A stretch of 64,000 nt of DNA from Paenibacillus ottowii (GTDB taxonomy: Bacteria > Bacillota > Bacilli > Paenibacillales > Paenibacillaceae), in the NCBI RefSeq assembly GCF_006874425.1, contig NZ_VIJZ01000008.1:124001-188000 (forward strand), in the 5' to 3' direction. The translations under genes and the position numbers were made by a program. Position 1 is the first letter of the stretch. Each line of letters opens with the position of its first letter. The notes below the pieces were generated by a model that did no database searches, was not told where the DNA came from, and saw nothing but the letters and a program-made list of their open reading frames with translations. Positions 49,031 through 58,498 of the stretch are shown in pieces.

Positions 49031-50572
49031 TTATTTGATCCCCTTCTCCTTCACGTAGGCTTCCCATTGTTTTGTATATTCGGTTTGAATTTTCTCTAAG
49101 CCAGCTTGGTTCGCTTTTTGCAAAAAGGTCTCAAGACCTTGATCAACGTTGTCGATTAGTCCAGCTTGGAGTGGATACAGATACTGCTTCTCCACCTGTT
49201 CCAATGCTGCCTTTTCTGCTTGGTAGGTCGTATAGTCCTCTGCAAAGCCGGTAAACAGATCAGGCTTCTGGATTTTATCCAGCTCCGCAAATATCTTCTT
49301 CACACGGTCAAAACCTGAATCAAACAGCATGTATTCCGGATTACGCCAAGCCCAGCTGTTCATACCTTCCCGTGAAAATCCATTCGTGCTACCGCTACCT
49401 ATCATATGATAGTAACCATCTTTGACTTCATAGTTTTTACCTTCGATACCATATTGCGTAAGCAGGTTATAGCGTTTGTCTGTCACCAGCTTTTCATAAA
49501 AGGCCAATGCGCGGGCTGGGTTCGGACTGCTTTTTGGAATTGCAAAGCCGTTATGAATCGGATGCACCGGAGTTGCATAGCCCGTTGTCAGCGGGAATGG
49601 ATAGTACTCAAGCTTCCAGTCCGGGTGGGATGCTTTGAGCTTAATGACCATATCATTAAAGCGGGTTGGATTGTCGCCGAAAATACTCGCTGCTTTCCCA
49701 GAAGTGACTTGATCCTGAAGCGTATCTTTTACGTTTAATACATTTTTAGGAATGAATCCTTTATCAGCCCAGCGTTTATAAGTATTCAGCTCTTCTTTTT
49801 GTTCATCTGAGCCCCAATATTTATACACCTCTGTTGGTTTTTCATATTTGATGCCAATGCCATAAGGCAAAGCACCAATACTTTTCGTTACTAATTCGGT
49901 ATATCGATCATGCAGATTTCCCTTGATATCGCTGTTCAAAGATACGGTTTTCATACCCGGCTCATGCTGGCGTATCCCATCCATATAAGCCTCGTAACTT
50001 TTGATATCGGTCGGTTTAGGCAAATTATACTTTTCACGTAAATCTTCACGCCATACAAAACCGTTTGTGACATATTCTTTGTACGTGCCAGGCACGGTAT
50101 AAATTTTGCCACCGATTTTAACCCCATCCCACATGTCCTGTGGTACAAATTTTTGCAAGGCAGGTGCAGCCTTAGGGAGCAGATCGTCTAGCGGCAGGAA
50201 TGCGCCCTTCTTGGCATAGGCCTGATACTGCGTCCAATCCGCAGTGAAGATCAGGTCAATAGGCTGGCCCGAAGACAATAACAGCTTATATTTTTGATCC
50301 CAGTCTGTCCACGTCGTATAGTTAAATTTGACGGTGGCATTCAAATCTTTTTCCGCCAACTTATTGATCTCTGCCTCAATGGTAGGCAGGTCCTTAGGCG
50401 CATCACCCAGCATATAAAATTGCAGCTGAACTTTCTGGGATTTATCATCCTCTCCATTTGCTTTTTGTGCGCTGTTTCCGCTACCTCCTCCACATCCGGC
50501 TAAGAGTGCCATGATAACCATGACTGCAATCAGGATGGACATGCGTTGTTTTCTTTTCTTTGTAAATGTCAT
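49031..50572 (-). CDS. Extracellular solute-binding lipoprotein of a carbohydrate ABC importer
   Basis: Binds a sugar or oligosaccharide outside the membrane. The lipoprotein signal ends in ALLAGCGGGSG (cysteine near residue 28). The body is a family 1-type binding protein with ADWTQYQAYAKKGAFLPLDDLL and GFAIPKSSPNPARALAFYEKL, quoted as landmarks. Length is 513 aa, long as in the LplA/YtcQ group. The ATG at 50572 follows AGGGAGGATTCAC. It is the last gene of a three-gene operon; no ATPase gene is present, so a shared MsmX-type ATPase is expected. The substrate is unknown. Confidence 0.92.
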   Translation of the reverse strand: MTFTKKRKQRMSILIAVMVIMALLAGCGGGSGNSAQKANGEDDKSQKVQLQFYMLGDAPKDLPTIEAEINKLAEKDLNATVKFNYTTWTDWDQKYKLLLSSGQPIDLIFTADWTQYQAYAKKGAFLPLDDLLPKAAPALQKFVPQDMWDGVKIGGKIYTVPGTYKEYVTNGFVWREDLREKYNLPKPTDIKSYEAYMDGIRQHEPGMKTVSLNSDIKGNLHDRYTELVTKSIGALPYGIGIKYEKPTEVYKYWGSDEQKEELNTYKRWADKGFIPKNVLNVKDTLQDQVTSGKAASIFGDNPTRFNDMVIKLKASHPDWKLEYYPFPLTTGYATPVHPIHNGFAIPKSSPNPARALAFYEKLVTDKRYNLLTQYGIEGKNYEVKDGYYHMIGSGSTNGFSREGMNSWAWRNPEYMLFDSGFDRVKKIFAELDKIQKPDLFTGFAEDYTTYQAEKAALEQVEKQYLYPLQAGLIDNVDQGLETFLQKANQAGLEKIQTEYTKQWEAYVKEKGIK

Positions 50573-50607
50573 GTGAATCCTCCCTTTGAAATGGTAGTCT
50601 GTCGCAA

Positions 50608-50621
50608 ATAAAACGCTTACA
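50608..50621 (-). promoter_or_regulatory. cre-like site before the solute-binding protein gene
   Basis: On the minus strand TGTAAGCGTTTTAT matches TGWAARCGYTWNCW at 13 of 14 positions. It lies 36 bp upstream of the lipoprotein start, between it and the permease gene. Confidence 0.5.
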
Positions 50622-50682
50622 AAAAGTGTTGCTTGGATGGCACAATGTCAGCACATCATGCCATCTTAACTCTTTAGTGCTG

Positions 50683-51576
50683 CTATCCTTTTACCGCACC
50701 AATCGTCAGTCCCTTGACAAAGTAACGCTGAATGAACGGATACAGTAGTAAAATGGGACCCGTAACCACGATCGCCATTGCCATTTTAGTCGACTCTGTC
50801 GGCATATCGTTGGACAAGGACACGCCGGTGCCTGCACCCATCTGAGCAATAAATTGCATAGAGTTAATTACATTATACAGATAGTATTGCAACTGGTATT
50901 TATGCGGGTCATTAATAAAGAGTGAGGATGAGAACCAGTCATTCCAGTAGGCCAAAGCCAGAAACAGTCCGACAGTAGCAATACCTGGAGTAGATAAAGG
51001 CAGTACAATTCGATAGTAAATTTTAAAATCACCCGCACCATCAATTTTAGCGGACTCGAACAGCTCCTCCGGCATAGAGGAACGAATGAAGTTTTTCATC
51101 AAAATAATCAAAAACGGAGTCATTAATCCCGGAAAAATCAACACCGTATACGTATCTAACAATCCTAAATACTTCGTCAGCATAATGTACCAAGGTACCA
51201 AGCCGCCTCCAAATAACGTCGTAAAGTAAATATAAAATGAGAATGCATTGCGGTATTTAAAATCTTTACGCGCCAGCACATATCCGGCCATCGTCATCAG
51301 GAACAGGCCCAGCGTCGTCCCTACAACTGTGGTAAAAATCGTCACCCCGTACGCCCTTAACACCTCTTCAGGAAAGGTGAACACCGTCCGGTATCCTTCC
51401 AGCGAGAATTGCTGTGGAATAAAATGATAGCCGTCCCTGATAATCGATTCATTACTGGTTAGTGAAGCCGAAATAATAAGTAGGAACGGGAGTAAACAAG
51501 CAATGGATGCCACAATGATAATCACATAGGAGATAATTTTAAAAAGTCGAGTGTATACATCCTCTTTGATCGCCAT
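50683..51576 (-). CDS. Carbohydrate ABC transporter permease (LplC/YtcP type)
   Basis: Membrane-spanning subunit with six hydrophobic segments. The cytoplasmic EAA loop that contacts the ATPase is ELFESAKIDGAGDFKIYYRIVLPLSTP (quoted as landmark; about residues 176-202). The C-terminus ends in the typical KGLTIGAVKG. Length is 297 aa. AAGGAGGACCCAACGG precedes the ATG at 51576. It lies 18 bp after the partner permease. Confidence 0.95.
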   Translation of the reverse strand: MAIKEDVYTRLFKIISYVIIIVASIACLLPFLLIISASLTSNESIIRDGYHFIPQQFSLEGYRTVFTFPEEVLRAYGVTIFTTVVGTTLGLFLMTMAGYVLARKDFKYRNAFSFYIYFTTLFGGGLVPWYIMLTKYLGLLDTYTVLIFPGLMTPFLIILMKNFIRSSMPEELFESAKIDGAGDFKIYYRIVLPLSTPGIATVGLFLALAYWNDWFSSSLFINDPHKYQLQYYLYNVINSMQFIAQMGAGTGVSLSNDMPTESTKMAMAIVVTGPILLLYPFIQRYFVKGLTIGAVKG

Positions 51577-51593
51577 CCGTTGGGTCCTCCTTT

Positions 51594-52586
51594 CTAGAAT
51601 AAGGCATATTCGTCGTTCAGCTTGCGAATGATGTAGTTCACGGTCATGATCAGTACAAATCCGAACAAAGATTGATACACACCTGCGGCTGAAGCCATAC
51701 CCACATCAAAAGTTACTTTCAAGGAACGATACACATAAGTGTCCAAAATATCAGTCGTATTGTACAGCACACCATTGTTACCAATTAACTGGTAGAACAG
51801 ATCAAATTGTCCTTTCATAATGCTACCCAGCGCAAATAACAGCAGCACAACAAAGGTGGACTTGAGCATAGGAACGGTAATGTACCAGATTCGTTGAAAA
51901 ATGTTGGCTCCGTCTATTTTAGCTGCCTCATAATACTCGTCACTGATCCCTGTGATTGCTGCCAGGTAGATTACCATACTGTAACCGAGATTTTTCCACA
52001 AATAGAACAGGATAATCAGGAAAATCCACACCCATGGTTTGTTATACACATCCACACGTTCACCACCAAATTGCACGAGCAGCGTGTTCAGAAAACCATT
52101 ATCATAATTAAATATGTTATACACGATGACACTTAGAATAACGAAAGAAACAAAATATGGCAGGAACATCACAGATTGAGTGATCTTTTTAAAGTAGCGA
52201 CTTCGCAATTCATTCAGTAAAATAGCAAGGACTATCGCTAACACGTTGCCGAGTAAGATAAACGCCGCGTTATATCCAACCGTGTTTAATGTCAATTTTG
52301 TCAACGTGCCGGATTGCCATAGAAAGCGAAAATTTTGGAGTCCGACGAACTGGGCTTCAAAAAGGCTGGTATTAAAGTCAAACTGGGTAAATGCATAATA
52401 AATGCCGACCATAGGAATGTACGAATTTATGAAGAAGAAAATTAAAGTGGGCAACAACATCAGAAATAATACTCGATTGCGGATCAGTTCATAGAAAAAA
52501 CCGTGTTTCCTGCCTGTTCCCAGCCTACCGTTCAAACGGGAATCTGTCGTAAGCATTGCAGAATTTTTGGGCATAGGCTGATTCAA
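51594..52586 (-). CDS. Carbohydrate ABC transporter permease (LplB type)
   Basis: First permease of the importer, with six membrane segments after a polar N-terminus of about 35 residues. The EAA loop is EYYEAAKIDGANIFQRIWYITVPML (about residues 218-242, quoted as landmark). Length is 330 aa. It starts with TTG at 52586 behind GGGGGAGTGACTCACA. It is the first gene of the operon and has a cre-like site 75 bp upstream. Confidence 0.95.
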   Translation of the reverse strand: MNQPMPKNSAMLTTDSRLNGRLGTGRKHGFFYELIRNRVLFLMLLPTLIFFFINSYIPMVGIYYAFTQFDFNTSLFEAQFVGLQNFRFLWQSGTLTKLTLNTVGYNAAFILLGNVLAIVLAILLNELRSRYFKKITQSVMFLPYFVSFVILSVIVYNIFNYDNGFLNTLLVQFGGERVDVYNKPWVWIFLIILFYLWKNLGYSMVIYLAAITGISDEYYEAAKIDGANIFQRIWYITVPMLKSTFVVLLLFALGSIMKGQFDLFYQLIGNNGVLYNTTDILDTYVYRSLKVTFDVGMASAAGVYQSLFGFVLIMTVNYIIRKLNDEYALF

Positions 52587-52660
52587 TGTGAGTCACTCCC
52601 CCTCTATATACATTACCGACCGCTAGATTTGTAGCACCGCCGCCGTATAACTATATATTA

Positions 52661-52674
52661 TGTAAGCGCATTCA
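52661..52674 (-). promoter_or_regulatory. cre-like site upstream of the sugar ABC operon
   Basis: TGTAAGCGCATTCA on the plus strand (TGAATGCGCTTACA on the minus) matches the cre consensus at 13 of 14 positions in either orientation. It lies in the promoter region of the lplB-type gene and suggests repression by CcpA when glucose is present. The rest of the 52587-52825 gap holds an AT-rich TATATTATGT stretch and nothing else clear. Confidence 0.55.
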
Positions 52675-52825
52675 AAATGAAAAGTGAAGCCTCTCATGCT
52701 TCATGAACAAAGGAGTGTCCAGAGGAGTGAACAATTCGGATGTTGGTGAAGTTTTATGTGATATGAGGCGTCTGTTCGACGCCTTAAGCCCATTCATAAA
52801 GCATATTTGGTCAATCTAATCTACC

Positions 52826-53602
52826 CTACTCCTTTTGCCCACCCTGAAAAGTGGTTTCATCCTGTTTCACCCGAACTCCAGTTTTCTTGGCCTGCTCAAG
52901 CAGCTCGGCGGCATTATCCTGCGGCTTATATCCGATTCGTTCTTCCAAGTAGCCAATGTCATAATAATTATCCGTATTGGCTGACGTACCGTATAAGTTA
53001 AGATAACTCATGTCCGAACGCGCTTCGATACAGCAGACGGTCAGATGGACCATATCGCGCTCAGAGATCCAAATATGGGCAGCACGCTCCGAATGCGGCC
53101 GATCATCCCCAGGAAAATTACCGATACGGATATTTATTGAAGATATTCTGCCCTGATCGGCATACAGTCGGCCTAGCAGCTCGATGTAGCACTTGCTTAA
53201 TCCATAAAAACTGTCCGGTCGGTAGGGATCTTCTACATCGATGGCTTCGCCTACTTTATAAAACCCTGTGGCATGATTGGAACTGGCAAAAATAATGCGT
53301 TTCACCCCATTTTGGACCGCAGCTTCATACAGCTTATAAGCTCCGCTTACATTGCCAGACAGCACTTTGCCCAGGAAATCCCCCTCATCCTTAATCCATG
53401 CAAAATGCAGTACCGTATCCACTCCATGTGTAAGCTCAGCCAGTCGTACAGCATCTTGTATATCCATTTCCACAATCCCTGCTTCTTCATCCTTCTTCAC
53501 ATCAGCAGCGATGATTTCATATTTATCTTCCGCTTTTAGCCCTTCATAGAGTACTTTCCCGATGGTACCTGCTGCACCTGTAATCAATATTTTCCGCCCC
53601 AT
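52826..53602 (-). CDS. NAD-dependent epimerase/dehydratase family protein, uronate dehydrogenase-like
   Basis: Short extended-type dehydrogenase of 258 aa. The NAD-binding loop is ITGAAGTIGKVLYEGL (about residues 6-21). The active site has the SSNHATGFYKVG segment and YGLSK (catalytic Tyr and Lys). The SSNH-x-x-GFY pattern is typical of uronate dehydrogenases, which oxidise galacturonate or glucuronate to aldarolactones. The ATG at 53602 follows AAAGGAGAGACGG. It lies 240 bp upstream of the ABC operon on the same strand. Uronate as the substrate is inferred. Confidence 0.82.
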   Translation of the reverse strand: MGRKILITGAAGTIGKVLYEGLKAEDKYEIIAADVKKDEEAGIVEMDIQDAVRLAELTHGVDTVLHFAWIKDEGDFLGKVLSGNVSGAYKLYEAAVQNGVKRIIFASSNHATGFYKVGEAIDVEDPYRPDSFYGLSKCYIELLGRLYADQGRISSINIRIGNFPGDDRPHSERAAHIWISERDMVHLTVCCIEARSDMSYLNLYGTSANTDNYYDIGYLEERIGYKPQDNAAELLEQAKKTGVRVKQDETTFQGGQKE

Positions 53603-53729
53603 TATCCGTCTCTCCTTTCTTTATTGGGTTTCATAGTGTCATCCCTATTTTTAACCAACTCCAAAGGAGGGAAACCTCTTCAAAAAAAACCCTGGCTGCC
53701 TTGTTAAAGCTTTTAACGGTCTGGCTTGA

Positions 53730-55280
53730 TTACTCAACCGGAGCTATAAGTTCCTGCTCCTGCGGATCAGAAATTTTACGGTCATAATCACGAATACGGA
53801 AGGTAAGCGGCTGAGGATAATGCTTATCCAAAGTATAGTAGAAGAAGCTGGTATCGGTTTTTTCCTGTGATTTATACAAATGTACTTCGTTTGACCAATC
53901 ATATCCTTCTGTGAGCTTGTGTTCGGCATGATCGCCATCCATAAAAATGGGATCAAGAGAAAGCGTTCGGTGTTTTTGCCCGTTATGGGAAAGCTTTAGT
54001 CCAAGCACCTGAGCTTGGCCTCCCGCAGCAAGTCCTGTTTTTACAATGGAGACAGAATCATCTGGACCGGCAAGAATTTGCTTTTTATTCATATCAACAA
54101 CTAGGGTCGACTTGGCTTTTTCTATCCCGCGGATTCCTGAAGCCTTGAAGCGGATCGATTGTATCTGCAGATCCTCCGCACCTTCATAATCTTTGAATAG
54201 TGCCGTAATTCGGCCATCAGAACTGTTAAACGTCGGCATCAGAAGTGAGGAAAAAAAGTATTCCTTCCCGGATTTCGATGTAATCACCAGGCTTGGTTCC
54301 ACCAGCCCATGAATATCAAATGTATTCCGCTCATCATAACGATAAACGAGACTAATCCCGGCCGGGGACACCACTGCCTTTTCCACATCAACCTTTTGAC
54401 CAGCAATGTCCATCGTTTTATGGATGCTGAATACGCGATCGTTAGAAACTAGCGATTGAGAGGCAAGCTCAAAGTTGAGGCTAAAACGGCTGCTATTTGG
54501 GGTTTTACCATAAAGAACAGTCGGGTCCTTAAACGCAAAACTAACGGGATTTTTAGGGAGCTTGATATCCGTTTGCAAATTCCTGTTTCGTGTAGGGGTC
54601 AAGGTCGCGTTCAATTGTAATTTCAGCCAATCCGCTTTCTTTGCCACATAAAACTCCATGATCCCATAACTAGTGCCGGGTTCAAACTGGTGAAGTGCTC
54701 CCGACATCTTTCCCGTGCGTGTTCCATGAATGGAAGATACGTCGATCCTGGTAAAACTGGCGGAGGCTGGCTTTGAACGGTCCACTAAGGCAAAATCGTT
54801 TAAATCGACGGGTTTGGTGCCTTTATTTTCAAAGCTGAAAAGCAAGGCTATTCGATCACTTCCGGCATAAAAACCGTTGATAGTGAGTTTGCAGTTCCCC
54901 TGTTCCTGAGCAATCTGTAGCGGCTGGACTGCATTGAGCTCAAAAGCGCTACGTACACCGGGCTCCTTGTCCGTCAGCATGCGGAAACCGCTGAATTCCT
55001 TAGAATCCAATGTAACCGCCTGGACATCAAAATGAGCATTCGACGGACCTGAAGGGGTTAGGGCTCCATGATGAAAGACAAATATGGCTCCGGTCACGGC
55101 TGCCGCTCCCAATGCGACTGTTCCCAGCCACCATCCTTTTTTGTTTCGTCCCTTCTCTTTTCGCTGTCCTTCAGCAATCCCCTGTGAAATTGCAAAGTCC
55201 AGGACGCAGTCATCTATTCTTTTTTCCGCAATCTTCATTTCATGACTGGCCGTCATTAATAAACTTTCTTCTTCACGCAT
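53730..55280 (-). CDS. DUF4179 domain protein, probable anti-sigma factor
   Basis: Membrane protein partnered with the upstream ECF sigma factor. The N-terminal cytoplasmic part (residues 1-52) precedes a single membrane segment (about 53-72, GWWLGTVALGAAAVTGAIFVF, quoted as landmark). The DUF4179 region (about 75-190) and a long beta-rich extracytoplasmic domain follow, with KYPQP-type repeats near the end. The ATG at 55280 is chosen because AGAGGGAGGACTTAACC precedes it. This gives 516 aa and an 8-base overlap with the sigma gene. It lacks a zinc-finger motif. Confidence 0.85.
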   Translation of the reverse strand: MREEESLLMTASHEMKIAEKRIDDCVLDFAISQGIAEGQRKEKGRNKKGWWLGTVALGAAAVTGAIFVFHHGALTPSGPSNAHFDVQAVTLDSKEFSGFRMLTDKEPGVRSAFELNAVQPLQIAQEQGNCKLTINGFYAGSDRIALLFSFENKGTKPVDLNDFALVDRSKPASASFTRIDVSSIHGTRTGKMSGALHQFEPGTSYGIMEFYVAKKADWLKLQLNATLTPTRNRNLQTDIKLPKNPVSFAFKDPTVLYGKTPNSSRFSLNFELASQSLVSNDRVFSIHKTMDIAGQKVDVEKAVVSPAGISLVYRYDERNTFDIHGLVEPSLVITSKSGKEYFFSSLLMPTFNSSDGRITALFKDYEGAEDLQIQSIRFKASGIRGIEKAKSTLVVDMNKKQILAGPDDSVSIVKTGLAAGGQAQVLGLKLSHNGQKHRTLSLDPIFMDGDHAEHKLTEGYDWSNEVHLYKSQEKTDTSFFYYTLDKHYPQPLTFRIRDYDRKISDPQEQELIAPVE

Positions 55281-55797
55281 GGTTAAGTCCTCCCTCTTCA
55301 ATCCCCATTCTGCGTCTCAACTGCTTTAATCCCTGGTACACCCAACTTTTTATCGTTCCCTCCGGCTTTCCGAGAATAAGTGCAATGTCGGGTACGGTCA
55401 TATCGTGCATATATTTCAGAATCAGAACATGCCTATGTTTGGGCTTCAGTTTGGCGAGCGCATTTTGCACATCAAGCATGCTGTCGCTCACCATTTCATT
55501 CGTTTTGATATCTATGTAACCGTCCGTCAAAACGAGCCTTTTCCGCCGCCTCTGTTCATCTATACAGACATTGATGAGAATACGGGTCACCCAGAAATCG
55601 AAACTTTTTGCATCCTTTACATGCTTGCGCTTCACCCACGCCCTGCAGGTTGCCTCCTGTACCGCCTCAACCGCGTCTGCCTGATTCCGCAAATAGCTAT
55701 AGGCGATACCAAACAGCCTTCTTTTTTGCGCTGATATTTTTTGAAAAAACAACTCTTCCTCCACTGCTGTACTGCCCCCATTTCCAATGTACTGCAT
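55273..55797 (-). CDS. ECF RNA polymerase sigma factor
   Basis: Sigma-70 family, 174 aa. Region 2 is at about residues 20-85 (FGIAYSYLRNQADAVEAVQEAT and FWVTRILINVCIDEQRRRKR as landmarks). Region 4 is at about 115-165 (LAKLKPKHRHVLILKYMHDM and LGKPEGTIKSWVYQGLKQLR). The start may be ATG at 55797, or GTG at 55764, which has a better ribosome site (GGGGGCAGTACAGCA). It is coupled to the DUF4179 gene. The signal is unknown. Confidence 0.92.
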   Translation of the reverse strand: MQYIGNGGSTAVEEELFFQKISAQKRRLFGIAYSYLRNQADAVEAVQEATCRAWVKRKHVKDAKSFDFWVTRILINVCIDEQRRRKRLVLTDGYIDIKTNEMVSDSMLDVQNALAKLKPKHRHVLILKYMHDMTVPDIALILGKPEGTIKSWVYQGLKQLRRRMGIEEGGLNHA

Positions 55798-55933
55798 GTT
55801 AAACCTTGAACCCGTCCCGTCACCCCAGGATTTGTTCTTTAGTTACGAATAAGACGAAGCTCACGGTCAAATCGTTTTATTGGAATTTGCGAACCTTGAA
55901 TTCACAAGTCAGCCGCACACCTTCTACCAGCAT

Positions 55934-55967
55934 AAAAAAAGGGACCCTGCCGCCTGTGCAGGGTCCT
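55934..55967 (-). terminator. Terminator of the EamA transporter gene
   Basis: AGGACCCTGC pairs with GCAGGGTCC around ACAGGCG; seven T follow on the minus strand. Confidence 0.92.
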
Positions 55968-55986
55968 GCTTCTCTTGTTACTATGT

Positions 55987-56874
55987 TTAAGCTTGCTGTA
56001 CTACCCTCACTCTGCGATTAACCAGATAAATGCTAAAGCCGATTAATACCAGACCAACCAGCAGAAAAGCCGTAATCGATTCGTGAAGCAGCATAGAACT
56101 GACAAATACCGAAATCACCGGTACCAAAAACGTATAGGAAGCGACCTTACTTGCATCTCCCGAATTGACGAGTGTGAAATACAGCAGCCAGGATAGTGAA
56201 ATTCCCAGTACAGTCCCGAATACCAGCCCTGACATATATGGAACATTCCACACGATGTCTGACCAGCTTTCCGTTACTGATCCAGCTCCCGTTAACACAA
56301 TGCCTCCAAGTGTACATTGAAATGCGACCAGCCACAACGAATCCACGCGCTGGTTAACCTTTTTCACATATACGGTCCCCAACGCCCAGCTCACTGCTGT
56401 AATAATAGCGATGACTACACCTGCAATAGCCACATGTCCTGAAAACCCTCCGACACTGACAGCTGCCACGCCCAGAAATCCAATGATCAATCCAATCACT
56501 TTGAGTTTGGACATGGCTTCCCCCAGCCACATCCATGCAAAAATGCCGACCAGCACCGGCTGAAGATATACCAGCACAGAGAACAAGCCAGATGGAACAT
56601 ACATCAGCCCCACGGTTTGCAAGCCATAAAACAGGACTACGTTAAAAATACCTGAAATAGCATACACTCGCCAATTTTCTTTCCAGCGAATGCGACTCCA
56701 TCTCGGTGCTAAAATCGCTCCCAATAGCAGACCACCCAACAGTGTACGTAGCCCTGCAAACAAAAGGGGCGGCGTGTATTCCAGTGCAACTTTATAGATG
56801 GGCCAAGAAATGCCCCATAATACAACCAGTAGCGCGATCATCATTATTCGCTTGGCTGTCGTTAACTCTCCCAT
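55987..56874 (-). CDS. EamA-family (DMT superfamily) transporter
   Basis: Membrane exporter of the drug/metabolite family with ten hydrophobic segments in two repeats of five (about residues 10-140 and 150-285). The first repeat ends with GEAMSKLKVIGLIIGFLGVA and the second with HESITAFLLVGLVLIGFSIYL, the duplicated EamA pattern. Length is 295 aa. Substrates of this family range from amino acids to metabolites, and none can be inferred here. It is divergent from the YdcF gene. Confidence 0.93.
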   Translation of the reverse strand: MGELTTAKRIMMIALLVVLWGISWPIYKVALEYTPPLLFAGLRTLLGGLLLGAILAPRWSRIRWKENWRVYAISGIFNVVLFYGLQTVGLMYVPSGLFSVLVYLQPVLVGIFAWMWLGEAMSKLKVIGLIIGFLGVAAVSVGGFSGHVAIAGVVIAIITAVSWALGTVYVKKVNQRVDSLWLVAFQCTLGGIVLTGAGSVTESWSDIVWNVPYMSGLVFGTVLGISLSWLLYFTLVNSGDASKVASYTFLVPVISVFVSSMLLHESITAFLLVGLVLIGFSIYLVNRRVRVVQQA

Positions 56875-57017
56875 GATGCTCTCGCTCCTCTATGAAAAAA
56901 ATCACTAGGCTTTATATATTACGCCTACGAGACTACTTTATCAACAGAGGAATCCAATCATTTGCCTATGTTACAATGTATCCAATAGATAAAGCTTATA
57001 GGATAGGAGGTCTGTAC

Positions 57018-57767
57018 TTGATTTATTTCATCAAATTTCTATACAGCTTCGTGCTTCCTCCCGGTTTGTTTATCCTCGTGATGGCAGGTCTTGTAATCTG
57101 GCTATGGCAACGGGCACGTAAACCTGCAATTGTACTGCTCGTTGTTACATTGCTGCTGTATGTTTCATCAACCAATTTGGCTGGAGATTTGTTAATCCGT
57201 AGCCTGGAAAAGCAGTACCCGCAGCCCCGTACCGTTCAAGGTGATGTTATTGTCGTACTGGGGGGCGGAGCTACAGAGGGAACTCCCGACATCAATGGAC
57301 AAGGTAATCTGCTGGGGTCTGCGGCCAACCGATTGCTCACTGCAGCTAGACTGCATGAAGCAACAGGTCTACCTATCCTTTTTTCCGGTGGACAAGTGTT
57401 TGGAGACAGTGGTAATGAAGCCAATATTGCGCAAAGGCAGCTGTTAGGACTGGGTATTCCAGCAAAGGACATTTTTATCGAAAACCGTTCCTTGAATACA
57501 CAGCAAAATGCCGTATATACCTCGCAAATTTTAAAACAACATCAGTTCACAAAACCTATCCTGGTGACCTCCGCATTCCATATGCCACGTGCTGCCCTGG
57601 AATTTCAACGTGCAGGTATGCAAGCAACAGCTTATCCAACCGACTATCTGGCAAGTGAAAGGTTGTCACTATATGCCGCCAAGCTCTCTCCTTCGGCTGG
57701 GGCCATATCTACTACCGGGACAGCCCTCAAGGAGTACTTAGGGATTTTGGCATTAAAGCTTAAATAA
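57018..57767 (+). CDS. YdcF/ElyC family membrane protein (DUF218)
   Basis: Two membrane segments (about residues 8-28 and 35-52) anchor a DUF218 domain with DVIVVLGGGATEG, LFSGGQVFGDSGNEA and the conserved NTQQNA and TSAFHMPRA segments. Such proteins act in envelope biogenesis (ElyC, SanA) in enterobacteria; the role here is unknown. The TTG at 57018 is chosen because AGGAGG lies 7 bases upstream; the frame is open for 42 more codons, but that part is not conserved-looking. Length is 249 aa. Confidence 0.88.
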   Translation: MIYFIKFLYSFVLPPGLFILVMAGLVIWLWQRARKPAIVLLVVTLLLYVSSTNLAGDLLIRSLEKQYPQPRTVQGDVIVVLGGGATEGTPDINGQGNLLGSAANRLLTAARLHEATGLPILFSGGQVFGDSGNEANIAQRQLLGLGIPAKDIFIENRSLNTQQNAVYTSQILKQHQFTKPILVTSAFHMPRAALEFQRAGMQATAYPTDYLASERLSLYAAKLSPSAGAISTTGTALKEYLGILALKLK

Positions 57768-57803
57768 TGTCATTACGCTGGTGTAAAACGGATACAACAC
57801 AAA

Positions 57804-57860
57804 CAAGCGTCTTGCGCTCACAGCTATAAGCCAGTAAGCGATCAAGACGCTTGATTTATC
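57804..57860 (+). terminator. Hairpin between the YdcF and DUF523 genes
   Basis: CAAGCGTCTTG-CGCT pairs with AGCG-TCAAGACGCTTG around a loop of about 20 bases. ATTTATC follows on the plus strand and GTTTGTG on the minus, so it may end both convergent transcripts. Confidence 0.7.
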
Positions 57861-57876
57861 ATTACATATTCTCCGG

Positions 57877-58332
57877 CTAAAAAATCTCCGATATTTGTTC
57901 TTCGGATATAACCTTAAAGCCTTCCCTTTTTAACAAGGCAGAGGTTACCCCGTTGCCTGCGATTTTTCGGTTTTCGAATGTGCCGTTATAGATCGCTGCT
58001 GACCCGCAGGACGGACTGTTTTCTTTTAAAATAATAAGTGACGCGTTAACCTCTCTAGCTATATGCAAAGCCTCGTGCGCACCTCTAATGTACATATCAC
58101 TGACATCCTTGCCTGAAAGCTCGATCACCTTGGCTGTGCCCCTCAGCACGTCTTCTCCAGTCCCTCCAACGATCTCCGCAGGCTCTCGAGGCGTCATAAA
58201 GCCCCCCAGCAGCTCAGGACAGATCGTCATTGCCTTCTTTTCCTCTACCAACTTCTGAATATGTACATCCAAACTATCCGTCCCGTTGTATCGAACCTTC
58301 ATTCCTGCCAAACATGAACTTACCAGAATCAC
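57877..58332 (-). CDS. DUF523 family protein (YbbK type)
   Basis: Conserved bacterial protein of 151 aa with unknown function. The cysteine-containing motifs of the family are present: VSSCLAGMKVRYNGT at the N-terminus, CPELLGGFMTPREPAEIVGG (about residues 40-59), and LKENSPSCGSAAIYNGTF (about 103-120). The GTG at 58332 is preferred as it lies behind GAGGTGGGACTA and gives the usual MILVSSCLAG start. It faces away from sigK. Confidence 0.9.
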   Translation of the reverse strand: MILVSSCLAGMKVRYNGTDSLDVHIQKLVEEKKAMTICPELLGGFMTPREPAEIVGGTGEDVLRGTAKVIELSGKDVSDMYIRGAHEALHIAREVNASLIILKENSPSCGSAAIYNGTFENRKIAGNGVTSALLKREGFKVISEEQISEIF

Positions 58333-58498
58333 TAGTCCCACCTCATATCCATCACTATTAAGTAATTAAAGTATAAACGAGTTTTATCATAGCGTCATCG
58401 TACAAAATGGCCTCTGACATTTTGAATTTTTATGGATTGGAGGCAGCTCAAGAAAGATATCGCGCAATTTGTTACAAAGCAGTTTTCGGAGTACAGGC

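Noticed and set aside
55806..56021. 71-codon plus-strand frame between the second ECF sigma gene and the EamA gene
   Set aside because: It runs through the EamA terminator and into the EamA 3' end, and has no ribosome site.
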